Shown here: piece by piece, positions 8,042 to 16,149 of the stretch
How the letters are laid out: every line of letters starts with the position of its first letter
Numbering within the stretch: the stretch's first letter is position 1
Assembly (NCBI RefSeq): GCF_012927125.1
Contig: NZ_JABBFZ010000021.1
Span: 55,799-119,798, forward strand
Direction: 5' to 3'
DNA: 64,000 bases
Source: Paraburkholderia antibiotica
Lineage (GTDB): Bacteria; Pseudomonadota; Gammaproteobacteria; Burkholderiales; Burkholderiaceae
Notes under the pieces: model-generated
The model's input: only the letters and a program-made list of their open reading frames with translations
What the model was told of the DNA's origin: nothing
Database searches by the model: none
Position numbers and translations under genes: made by a program

Positions 8042-9529
8042 TCACGCGAAGCCGATCCCCGCACGGCTCAGCAGTTGCCGGTTGCGCTCCGACAGGTTCT
8101 TCATCCGCAACTGCTTGCCCGCCTTGCGATAACGCTCGGCGAGTCCCTGCAACGCGGCGAGCGCCGAATGATCGGCGAGCAGCAGATGGCTGCAATCGAC
8201 GGTCACGCTGTGCGGATCCCGGGCCGGATCGAACAGCTCGTTAAAGCGCGCGGTCGACGCGAAAAACAGCGTACCGCGCGGCACATAGGTTTTGTGATCG
8301 TCGCGCTGCTCGGCATGCGCGTGAATTTCGCGCGCATGCTGCCACGCGAAATTGAGCGCGGCGATGACGATGCCGCACATCACCGCGATCGCGAGATCGG
8401 CAAACACGGTGATCACGGTGACCGCGACGATCACCAGCGCGTCGTTGCGCGGCACCTTGCCGAGCACGCGCAGCGAGCCCCACGCGAAGGTCTGCTGCGC
8501 GACCACGAACATCACGCCGACCAGCGCCGCGAGCGGAATCCGTTCGATCAGCGGCGACAGAAACAGGATGTACAGCAGGATCATCACGCCGCTGACGATT
8601 CCCGAAAGTCGCGACCGTCCCCCCGAATTCAGATTGATCATGGTCTGGCCGATCATCGCGCAACCGCCCATCCCGCCGAACAGACCCGATGCGATATTGG
8701 CCGCGCCGAGCGCCACGCATTCGCGGTTCGGCTGACCGCGCGTTTCGGTGATCTCGTCGGTCAGGTTGAAGGTCAACAGCGTTTCGAGCAGACCGACGAT
8801 CGCGATCAGCACCGCATACGGCAGGATGATCTGCAGCGTGTCGAGGTTCCGCGGCACCTCGGGCAGACGCAGCGTCGGCAGATTGCCGGCGATGTGCGCC
8901 ATGTCGCCGAGCGTGCGCGTCGGCAGATGCAGCAGTTGCGTGAAGATGCCGACGCCGAGAATCGCCACCAGCGCGGGCGGCGCCGCGCGCGTGACGCGCG
9001 GCAGCAGATAGACGATCGCCATCGTCAGCGCGACGAGCGCGGCCATCGTCGCGAGTGCGCCGCCGTGCAGCCATTGCTCGCCGTGCGGCGTCGTTTCCTT
9101 GAAGTGCGCGAACTGCGCGGTCGCGATCACGATCGCGAGACCGTTGACGAAGCCGAGCATCACCGGATGCGGGACCATACGGATCAGCTTGCCCAGGCGC
9201 AGCACGCCGAACAGCACCATCAGCAGGCCGCTCAGGATCACGGTGGCGAGCAGATATTGCGCGCCGTGTTCGACCACAAGCGCGACGATCACCACCGCCA
9301 TCGAGCCGGCCGCGCCGGAAATCATTCCGGGCCGCCCGCCGAACAGCGCGGTGATCGTGCAGATGAAGAACGCGCCATACAGGCCCATCAATGGATTCAG
9401 ATGCGCGACCAGCGCGAACGCGATGCACTCGGGCACCAGCGCAAACGACGAGGTCAGGCCGGCGAGCACGTTGCTGCGGATGCCGGCAAGCCACGTGGGC
9501 CGGGCGGAAGCGGGACTAGCGGTGTTCAT
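8042..9529 (-). CDS. SulP family anion transporter with STAS domain
   Basis: 495 residues. The membrane part (about 15-390) starts with the family block SNVLAGLTSSFALVPECIAFA and has GRPGMISGAAGSMAVV and GLFGGMGGCAMIGQTMINLNSGG, hallmarks of SLC26/SulP carriers. A short C-terminal STAS domain follows (about 420-490, HSVTVDCSHLLLADHSALAAL). Substrates in the family include sulfate, bicarbonate and dicarboxylates; the sequence does not decide. It is a single-gene unit, with its promoter in the 370-bp gap on its right. Confidence 0.92.
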   Translation of the reverse strand: MNTASPASARPTWLAGIRSNVLAGLTSSFALVPECIAFALVAHLNPLMGLYGAFFICTITALFGGRPGMISGAAGSMAVVIVALVVEHGAQYLLATVILSGLLMVLFGVLRLGKLIRMVPHPVMLGFVNGLAIVIATAQFAHFKETTPHGEQWLHGGALATMAALVALTMAIVYLLPRVTRAAPPALVAILGVGIFTQLLHLPTRTLGDMAHIAGNLPTLRLPEVPRNLDTLQIILPYAVLIAIVGLLETLLTFNLTDEITETRGQPNRECVALGAANIASGLFGGMGGCAMIGQTMINLNSGGRSRLSGIVSGVMILLYILFLSPLIERIPLAALVGVMFVVAQQTFAWGSLRVLGKVPRNDALVIVAVTVITVFADLAIAVMCGIVIAALNFAWQHAREIHAHAEQRDDHKTYVPRGTLFFASTARFNELFDPARDPHSVTVDCSHLLLADHSALAALQGLAERYRKAGKQLRMKNLSERNRQLLSRAGIGFA

Positions 9530-9899
9530 GTTTACGGGATGGGCGCGCGAGCGCGATGCGGGCGGTGCGCGCGAGTGCGGAGGGTTTTACCTCGCGGCGC
9601 GCGTTGCACCAAAGAAACGTCCGCTGGACGCGGACGGTTTGCGAAAGGCGCGGATTTTACAGCAGGACTGTGAATGGCGCCGGCGACGTGGGTGGGCGTT
9701 GCGCGGTGGAGGCGACGCGTGTGCGTGTGTGGGGAGCAGTGTGGTACCTGAGCGGGCAGTGCGGTGTGGAGCGGTACCGGAGCGATGCAGTGCGCTGCCG
9801 CGCGGTGCCGCTGCGCTGCACGCGCCGCTCCGGCAGGCGGGCGCGCCGCGAAGGCACGGCCACGCCGCCCCGTGCGAGCGCCGCTTCCCGCGCGACGAC
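9530..9899. other. Intergenic region upstream of the SulP gene
   Basis: 370 bp, G-rich on the plus strand, with no supportable gene on either strand. A small inverted repeat GTCCGC-tggac-GCGGAC lies at 9619-9635, about 90 bp before the SulP start, and could be an operator or chance. Nothing else stands out. Confidence 0.5.
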
Positions 9900-10490
9900 T
9901 CAGATGATGAGCCGCGACACCTTCGTCCCTTCGAGCGAGACGCCGGCCATCAGGCCGCCGTTGGTGAGCACGAAAGCCTGCACCGGGCTGGTGGCGGTCG
10001 ATGTATCGACCGCGCCGTTCGCGCCGACCTTCAGCACCGCGACCGTCGCATTGGCGCCGACGGCCCAGCCCTGGCTGTGCAGGAATTCGTCGAGCGCTTC
10101 CTGGGTCATGAACAGGAACACCAGTGCCTTCGACTGCGCGCCGATCTGCAATCCGAACGATCCTGCGAGTGTGCTGTAGTAGCCGACCGTGCGGCCGCCG
10201 ACGCGCAGTGCCCCCTCGCCATACTGTCCGCCGACCCAGAAGCCGGCTGCGATCACCGACGGGAACACCAGCACGCCGCGCGCTTTGGCGACCAGGTCGC
10301 GCGAGCCGTCGACGTTTTCGTACAGACGCGCGAGCGTCGAGTCGATGCCTGCGTTGATCGTGTCGCGTTTGCCGGCGTTGGCCGCCGGCGACGCGCCCGA
10401 GGACGGCGAAGTCGTCGTGCAACCGGTGAGGCTCAGGCCCGCGACGGCCAATGCAGTGCTGCCGGTCGTGATGAACTGTCGTCTGCGCAT
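9900..10490 (-). CDS. SYLF/YSC84-domain lipid-binding lipoprotein
   Basis: 196 residues. The N terminus MRRRQFITTG carries an RRxF twin-arginine-like motif, and the lipobox LTGC puts the lipidated Cys at 24, suggesting a Tat-exported lipoprotein. The SYLF core runs from about residue 45 to the end, with AKARGVLVFPSVIAAGFWVG, GGRTVGYYSTLAGSFGLQIG and the end TKVSRLII. SYLF domains bind phosphoinositides in eukaryotes; bacterial members are uncharacterised envelope proteins. The frame is open upstream to 10682, but the signal peptide fixes the start at 10490. Confidence 0.9.
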   Translation of the reverse strand: MRRRQFITTGSTALAVAGLSLTGCTTTSPSSGASPAANAGKRDTINAGIDSTLARLYENVDGSRDLVAKARGVLVFPSVIAAGFWVGGQYGEGALRVGGRTVGYYSTLAGSFGLQIGAQSKALVFLFMTQEALDEFLHSQGWAVGANATVAVLKVGANGAVDTSTATSPVQAFVLTNGGLMAGVSLEGTKVSRLII

Positions 10491-10880
10491 GAGTCGTTTT
10501 CCTTTGCGTTTCCAACGCGTTTTGATCGTTATTGGAGTGTGCGGCGTTGTCGCCCGCCTCTGTTTGTGCACATTTGCGTGCCGGAGGTTCCGCACGTGCC
10601 GGGATTGCCGCGTTGCGGGTGAGGTGCCGCGACGCTCGTGGGGCAAGAGCGTCGGCAATGAGATAGCAGGTTGTGTGCCCATCGACGTGCTGCCTTGGGG
10701 AGCGGCGTGTCGATGGGCGGGCGAGGTGAGGTGGGCGGGCGCTTGTGGGCAAAGTGACGTGGGCAGGGGCGTGAGCGTGAGCCTGTTGCGGCTGGCGCAC
10801 CGTGGTGTCGTGATGCCGTCGTGCCGAATAGGGTGGTTTGTCCGTCGCCCGTTTTATAGCTCAGTCTGCCCGCTGTGCCG
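10491..10880. other. Intergenic region, no gene seen
   Basis: 390 bp between the FAD oxidoreductase stop and the SYLF lipoprotein start, both on the minus strand. G-rich runs (GGGCGGGCGAGG-like) dominate 10700-10790. It should contain the lipoprotein promoter, but no clear hexamers or terminator are visible. Confidence 0.4.
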
Positions 10881-12269
10881 CTAAACCGTCGGCCGGATGT
10901 TCTGGTTGTGATGGAACAGGTTACGCGGATCGTAGCGGTTCTTCACGGCGACGAGCCGTTCATAGTTCGGCCCGTACGCCTCGCCGATGCGGCCGCCTTC
11001 CTCCTGGGTCATGAAGTTCACGTACACGCTGCCGAGCGCGAAGGGCTTCGCGGCATCGAAGAAGTTGCGTGCCCACGCGATGCAGCGTTCGTCGTCGCGC
11101 GCATCGTCCCAGCGGCCGTGCACGTTCATCGCGTAGAGCGTGTCGCGGCTCGAATAGGCGGTTGCATCGACCGGCGCGCGCTGCGTCTCGCCGCCGATCA
11201 GCCCGAAGAAAATCTCGCATTGCGGCGATGGCAACGTGTCGATCGCGTGGATCAGCGCGTCGATCAGACCGTCGTCGATCGCGGCGAGATTGTGCGACTT
11301 CCAGTAGTTGCGCGCGCCCGGCGTGAGCAGCGGATCGAACGCCTGTTGCCACATTTCGTACGGCATCGGGCCGAGATGTTCGCCGAGCGGCGAGCCGAAA
11401 CCGCGCACCGCTTCCACCGCCGCCGCGCCGTTTTCGAGCGGCCCGTTGTAGCACATCGCGAACACCAGCACCGGCTTGCCGTGCACCTCGGGCGGCAGGA
11501 ACGGCAGCGGCGGCGCGAGCCGCGCGACGGCCCACACCGCCAGCTCTTGCGGCATGCCCGGTGTCGCCGCGCGATATTTGACGAGCGCGTCTTTCGCGTC
11601 GGCGAGCGGCAGCACGACGAGGCCGCCGTAGACGAGCGGGCCGACCTCGTGCAGCGCGAACTCGAATTGCGTGACGACGCCGAAATTGCCGCCGCCGCCG
11701 CGGATCGCCCAGAACAGGTCGTCGTTCTGATCGGCGCTCGCGTGAAGCAGTTCGCCGTCGGCGGTGACGACGTCGGCGGCGAGCAGGTTGTCGATCGTCA
11801 TGCCGTAACGGCGGCTGAGCCAGCCGAAGCCGCCGCCGAGCGTGAGACCCGCGACGCCCGTCGTCGAGTTGATGCCGAGCGGCGTCGCGAGTCCGAACGC
11901 CTGCGCTTCATGATCGAAATCGTGCAGTGTCGCGCCCGGCTCGACGTACGCGCGACGAGCTTGCGGATCGATGCGCACGGATTTCAGCGCCGACAGATCG
12001 AGCACCAGTCCGTCGTCGCACAGCGCGCTACCGCCGATGTTGTGGCCGCCGCCGCGAACCGCGAGCGGCAGGCCGTTGTCGCGCGCGAAGGCGATGCCGT
12101 GGCGTACGTCGGCGACGCCCGCGCAACGCAGAATCATCGCGGGGGAGCGGTCGATCATCGCATTCCAGATGCTGCGCGCGGTGTCGAAGTCCGGCGTGTC
12201 GGGCAATAGAAGCTGGCCGCGCAGGCCGGATTTGAATTCGTCGATCGCGCTGCTGGAGACAGTAACCAT
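10881..12269 (-). CDS. FAD-dependent oxidoreductase of the berberine-bridge/PCMH type
   Basis: 462 residues. The FAD-binding PCMH domain (about 40-210) has AVRGGGHNIGGSALCDDG, where the His is the usual 8-alpha covalent FAD site. The second covalent site, a Cys in GxxGVGxxGxxxGGG-type loops, is missing (GINSTTGVAGLTLGGGFGW), so attachment is probably through His only. The C-terminal BBE motif YDPRNLFHHNQNIRP is intact. The family oxidises sugars, alcohols or secondary metabolites; the substrate is unknown. The open frame extends to 12824, but the ATG at 12269 with GAGG upstream gives the family-length protein. It is monocistronic. Confidence 0.88.
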   Translation of the reverse strand: MVTVSSSAIDEFKSGLRGQLLLPDTPDFDTARSIWNAMIDRSPAMILRCAGVADVRHGIAFARDNGLPLAVRGGGHNIGGSALCDDGLVLDLSALKSVRIDPQARRAYVEPGATLHDFDHEAQAFGLATPLGINSTTGVAGLTLGGGFGWLSRRYGMTIDNLLAADVVTADGELLHASADQNDDLFWAIRGGGGNFGVVTQFEFALHEVGPLVYGGLVVLPLADAKDALVKYRAATPGMPQELAVWAVARLAPPLPFLPPEVHGKPVLVFAMCYNGPLENGAAAVEAVRGFGSPLGEHLGPMPYEMWQQAFDPLLTPGARNYWKSHNLAAIDDGLIDALIHAIDTLPSPQCEIFFGLIGGETQRAPVDATAYSSRDTLYAMNVHGRWDDARDDERCIAWARNFFDAAKPFALGSVYVNFMTQEEGGRIGEAYGPNYERLVAVKNRYDPRNLFHHNQNIRPTV

Positions 12270-13358
12270 GATGTACCTCGTCGGAGAGGAGAGCACGCCC
12301 GCCAGACGGTAATCAGCAGACCAGAATAAACGGCGGACGCTGCATGAAAGCAGTTTGAGAGCCTGGACTGCGTCCAGTAAACGGGGCGATGCGCCGAAGT
12401 CAAACAAAGGTATACCCGCGCCTACCGACGATCGGGCGCGACGGCGCGTGCGGCAGGCCTGCGCGGGCGGCCGGTGCGATGAGATCGGCTGCGCGGCGCC
12501 GGATGGTGGAAATGCTTCGGGAAAAGCTGGCGCGATCAAGTGTTGGTTGTGTGCCGCGCTGGTGGTTGCGTCGCGACACTTTGCGGGCGATGCGCGTGTA
12601 CGGCGCGCTTTTCCGTGGTGCGCTTTTCGCGGGGTACTTTTTTCTGCCGGCTGTGTTGCGGTTGTGTTGCGCATGCAACTGCGCATCTGGCGAGGCTGGC
12701 GTGTGTGGGTTAGCGCACACCGTACGAGCGATTTTTTACGGGGCGAATGCGATGTGCGGGCTCGTGGCGATTCACGCGCGCGATGCGATGTTTTTGTGAA
12801 GAGTGTCTGTGGGATTACGCTCATTCGGCGTTTCGCATTTTCCTTTTTATGTGCGGATAGTCACATGAATAAAACGGCTGATTGATAAGAAACTCGCTTT
12901 AATGCGAGAAAACCATGATGAATTTATTTTTATCTGATTGGGGTGCGGCGAGCGTAATGAATCGAATTAAATGTCTGAAGAAATGATTTATCTGCTTTTT
13001 CCGCCGATATATCGATGAATGATGCCGGATCGGCCACGGCAGCCGTTCTCCCGGGCGTTCCGGCGCTACTGCATTGCGTGGTCTAGCGCACGGTAACCCG
13101 AATGCGGCACGAATAACTTCAGTGTCCATCAAGCTTCGCTGTGCCGTTCCATTGACGATGTCCGCGCACAGTCAGCCGATTCTCTCGAAATACGCTAAAT
13201 CGGACCGGGGATTTTCCGCGAGAGAGGGGTTTAGTGCGACCGGGGGTAATGCGCACGAAACGAAACCGGCTGGGCTTTGAATTTTCGTTTTCCCAGTAAG
13301 CGGAGATTCACTCGTTATTTGGACCGGTCGTTGCAGACGGAATAATTAGGAGAGAGAA
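12270..13358. other. Long intergenic region without a convincing gene
   Basis: 1,089 bp. The left half (12300-12800) is GC-rich; several frames stay open there but none has a ribosome-binding site, codon bias or recognisable motif. From about 12820 to 13020 the sequence becomes clearly AT-rich. The last 300 bp lead into the Gly/His-rich gene, which has a good AGGAGAGAG at 13348-13356. No tRNA, terminator or IS end is recognised. The AT-rich part is the likely promoter zone for the repeat protein. Confidence 0.45.
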
Positions 13359-15281
13359 ATGAAAAAGCAAAGCGGGGACGCGTGGCGGTTGGGGACACGG
13401 CGCGCGGCGTTGGCGGTCGCGGTCAGTCTTTATGCGGCGATGGCGGGCGCGCAGACCAATGCAGGGGACGCGGGCGGCGAGGCCGCCAATTCTGGCGCGA
13501 TGGTTGTTGCGCAGGCGCGCGGTGGGTGTCCGTCGGGCGGAGGGCCCGGCTGCACTTCGCAGGGCGGCGGACTGCTGGCGGCTGGCGGCGCGGGCGTCGC
13601 GTCGGCGCTGGGATCGACCTCGCAGGCGGGTAGCGGGACGTCGTCGCCGGGCGCGGGCAGCGGCAATAACGCGAGCAACGGTAATAGCTCGGCGAATTCC
13701 GGCTCGGGCGGATTGGGGTCGGGTAGTACTGGGAATAACAACGGTAACGGCGCCGGCAACGGTGGCGGCGACGGGCCTGGAAATGGCGGCACCGGTGGCG
13801 GCACTGGTCCCGGCGGCGGCGATAACGGTGGTGGCGATAACGGCGGTGATGGTGGCGATGGCGGTGATGGTGGGCATGGCCACGGACATGGTCATGGACA
13901 TGGCCACGGCCACGGCGGTGACGGTGATGGCGGTCACGGTGACGGTGACGGTGGTCATGGTCACAGTGGCGACGGCGATGGCGGTCACGGAGATGGCGGC
14001 CACGGTCACAGTGGTGACGGTGATGGCGGCCATGGCGACGGCGGTCATGGTCACAGTGGCGACGGTGATGGCGGTCACGGTGACGGTGGTCATGGTCACA
14101 GTGGCGACGGCGATGGCGGTCACGGAGATGGTGGCCATGGCCACAGCGGCGACGGCGATGGCGGTCACGGTGACGGTGGTCATGGCCATAGTGGCGACGG
14201 CGATGGCGGCCACGGCGACGGCGGTCACGGCCACAGCGGCGATGGCGGTCACGGCGACGGAGGCCATGGCCACAGTGGCGACGGTGACGGCGGTCACGGC
14301 GATGGAGGCCGTGGTCACAGTGGCGACGGCGATGGTGGTCACGGCGACGGAGGCCACGGCCACAGCGGCCACAGCGGCGATGGCGACGGTGGTCACGGTG
14401 ACAGCGGTCATGGCCATAGCGGTAATGGCGATGGCGGTCATGGAAGCAGCGGTGGCCCGGCTAACGGAGGCCATGGTGGTGATGGCGGTGCCGGTAATGG
14501 TGGCAAAGGCGGCGGCCAGGGTAACGGCGGTTCCGGTAACGGAGGCCACGGTGGCGACGGCGGTGCTGGTAATGGCGGCAACGGCAACGGCAACGGCGGC
14601 GGCCAAGGCAATGGCGGTTCCGGCAACGGAGGCCATGGCGGCAGTGGCGGCGCTGGAAACGGCGGCAATAGTGGAAACGGCGGCGGCCAGGGCAGCGGCG
14701 GTTCCGGCAACGGAGGCCACGGCGGTGGTGGCGGTGCTGGAAACGGCGGCAGCGGTGGCGGCCAGGGCGGCGGTTCCGGCAATGGAGGCCATGGCGGCGG
14801 TGGCGGTGCTGGAAACGGTGGCAACGGCGGCGGTCAGGGCGGCGGTTCCGGCAACGGAGGCCATGGCGGTGGTGGCGGTGCTGGAAACGGCGGCAATGGC
14901 GGTGGCCAAGGCAATGGCGGTTCCGGCAACGGCGGCCAAGGTGGCGGGGGCGCTGGCAATGGCGGCAACGGCGGCGGTCAGGGCAGCGGCGGTTCCGGCA
15001 ACGGAGGCCATGGCGGCGGTGGCGGCGCCGGAAACGGCGGCAACGGCGGCGGTCAGGGCAGCGGTGGCTCCGGCAACGGAGGCCATGGCGGTGGCGGCGG
15101 CGCTGGAAACGGCGGCAACGGCGGCGGTCAGGGCAATGGCGGTTCCGGCAACGGAGGCCAAGGCGGTGGCGGCGGTGCTGGCAACGGTGGCAACGGCGGA
15201 GGCCAAGGCAACGGCGGTTCCGGCCACGGTGGCCACGGCGGTGGCTCCGGCAACGGTGGCCATGGCGGCGGCAACCACTGA
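13359..15281 (+). CDS. Secreted Gly/His/Asp-rich tandem-repeat protein
   Basis: 640 residues. There is an N-terminal signal peptide (about 1-31, ending AAMAGAQ), then a short Gly/Ser linker with two Cys (ARGGCPSGGGPGCTS). Residues about 165-365 are ten or so copies of a 15-residue unit close to HGDGGHGHSGDGDGG, rich in His, Asp and Gly. Residues about 366-640 are copies of a ~25-residue unit close to GGAGNGGNGGGQGNGGSGN, almost free of charge. It ends HGGGNH. The His/Asp block could bind divalent metal or calcium; the Gly/Asn block resembles silk or surface-matrix sequences. Repeat codons differ mainly at third positions, so purifying selection on the protein is plausible. No partner genes flank it, and the function is unknown. 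Confidence 0.85.
   Translation: MKKQSGDAWRLGTRRAALAVAVSLYAAMAGAQTNAGDAGGEAANSGAMVVAQARGGCPSGGGPGCTSQGGGLLAAGGAGVASALGSTSQAGSGTSSPGAGSGNNASNGNSSANSGSGGLGSGSTGNNNGNGAGNGGGDGPGNGGTGGGTGPGGGDNGGGDNGGDGGDGGDGGHGHGHGHGHGHGHGGDGDGGHGDGDGGHGHSGDGDGGHGDGGHGHSGDGDGGHGDGGHGHSGDGDGGHGDGGHGHSGDGDGGHGDGGHGHSGDGDGGHGDGGHGHSGDGDGGHGDGGHGHSGDGGHGDGGHGHSGDGDGGHGDGGRGHSGDGDGGHGDGGHGHSGHSGDGDGGHGDSGHGHSGNGDGGHGSSGGPANGGHGGDGGAGNGGKGGGQGNGGSGNGGHGGDGGAGNGGNGNGNGGGQGNGGSGNGGHGGSGGAGNGGNSGNGGGQGSGGSGNGGHGGGGGAGNGGSGGGQGGGSGNGGHGGGGGAGNGGNGGGQGGGSGNGGHGGGGGAGNGGNGGGQGNGGSGNGGQGGGGAGNGGNGGGQGSGGSGNGGHGGGGGAGNGGNGGGQGSGGSGNGGHGGGGGAGNGGNGGGQGNGGSGNGGQGGGGGAGNGGNGGGQGNGGSGHGGHGGGSGNGGHGGGNH
13918..14440 (+). repeat. 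Tandem 45-bp repeats encoding HGDGGHGHSGDGDGG
   Basis: About ten imperfect head-to-tail copies of a 45-bp unit, with one copy shortened near 14230 and one with a doubled GHS near 14360. Copies differ by synonymous changes (GGT/GGC, CAC/CAT, GAT/GAC). Copy number could vary between strains by slippage. Confidence 0.85.
14460..15260 (+). repeat. Tandem ~75-bp repeats encoding Gly/Asn/Gln-rich units
   Basis: About nine to ten imperfect copies of a 75-81-bp unit encoding GGHGGGGGAGNGGNGGGQGN-like peptides. Several neighbouring copies (14870-15200) are nearly identical, suggesting recent expansion or homogenisation. Confidence 0.8.
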
Positions 15282-15486
15282 TCGATGGCGCAAGCCCCGC
15301 GCAACACGAGGCTTTCCACGAGTGCGGAGGCCGGCGCCAACCGGCCTCCGCACCACCCGTCATCGAGCGTTGCGGCAAACAGCCTGCGGTCTCGGCCACA
15401 TCGAAGTCAAAGCCAGGTCAACCGAGACCTCGCGAAGTAAAAGCACACCGAAACAGACCACAAAGTGGACGGCTCCGCCCGTCCAC

Positions 15487-16149
15487 TTACCCCTTCAGTT
15501 CGATCACCTTCTCCTGCACCACCAGAAAAACGCGTTCCCCCGCGATCCGTCCTGTCTCCCTCGCGCCCCCGGTAAAACTCCCGAATGCCGGCAGCACCCC
15601 GCAGTCGCTCCCGAAACGGAAACACGGTACCCGCACCGAATCGGTCCGCGTCGCGATCCGGTAGACCGGATGCACATGCCCGGCGAGCACATACGCGTGC
15701 TCGATCGCGCGCGGGTGATGGCACAGTGCCCACGGTCCGAGCCGCCATGGCTCGCGTACGGACTCGACGTCCAACGTGCTCGGCAACGCGCCCGCATGCC
15801 GGTCGTGATTGCCTTCGACGAGCACCACGCGCAATGACGGATGCCGTGCGCGCCACGCGTGCAACGCATCGAGCGTGAGCGTCGACAGCGATTCGCGTGC
15901 GTGCAGCAGATCGCCTAGAAACACCAGCATCGCCGGCTCGAACTGCGCAATCAGGCTATCGATACGCCGCAGATTGTCCGCGGTCGATCCCGCCGGCACC
16001 GGAATGCCGCGCGCGCGAAACACCGCGTCCTTGCCGAAATGCGCGTCGGCGATAAAGAGCGCGCGCATCACCGGATCGAAGCTCGCGCGCAAGCTCGACA
16101 GCACGAGCATGTGTCCGGCAAGGGCGATCGCGAGCGACGTCGGCCTCAT
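15487..16149 (-). CDS. pdeM: Ligase-associated DNA-damage-response phosphoesterase PdeM
   Basis: 220 residues of the calcineurin-like metallophosphoesterase fold. Metal-binding motifs are in order: DAHFGKD (residues about 35-41), GDLLHAR (about 79-85), GNHDRH (about 115-120), HH and GHVHP near 158-176. It overlaps the Lhr-type helicase stop by ATGA (16146-16149), so translation is coupled. Family members act as DNA-repair endonucleases or phosphodiesterases, usually together with that helicase, an ATP-dependent DNA ligase and an exonuclease; the last two are not next to it here. The role is inferred from family and context. Confidence 0.88.
   Translation of the reverse strand: MRPTSLAIALAGHMLVLSSLRASFDPVMRALFIADAHFGKDAVFRARGIPVPAGSTADNLRRIDSLIAQFEPAMLVFLGDLLHARESLSTLTLDALHAWRARHPSLRVVLVEGNHDRHAGALPSTLDVESVREPWRLGPWALCHHPRAIEHAYVLAGHVHPVYRIATRTDSVRVPCFRFGSDCGVLPAFGSFTGGARETGRIAGERVFLVVQEKVIELKG

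Noticed and set aside
12389..12885. Open frames of 136-176 codons in the gap before the repeat protein
   Set aside because: No ribosome site, no codon bias, Arg/Cys-rich random-looking products and overlapping alternatives in several frames.
12899..13132. A 77-codon minus-strand frame in the AT-rich gap
   Set aside because: No ribosome site or recognisable sequence; the composition fits non-coding AT-rich DNA.
13918..15260. CRISPR array
   Set aside because: The repeats are in-frame, protein-coding, contiguous without spacers and vary at third codon positions.
13308..15837. Very long open frames of 682 and 801 codons over the repeat gene on other frames and the other strand
   Set aside because: They arise because the GGN-rich repeats rarely give stops in any frame. 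Their products are monotonous Val/Ala/Thr or Arg-rich sequence, and they lack starts with ribosome sites.
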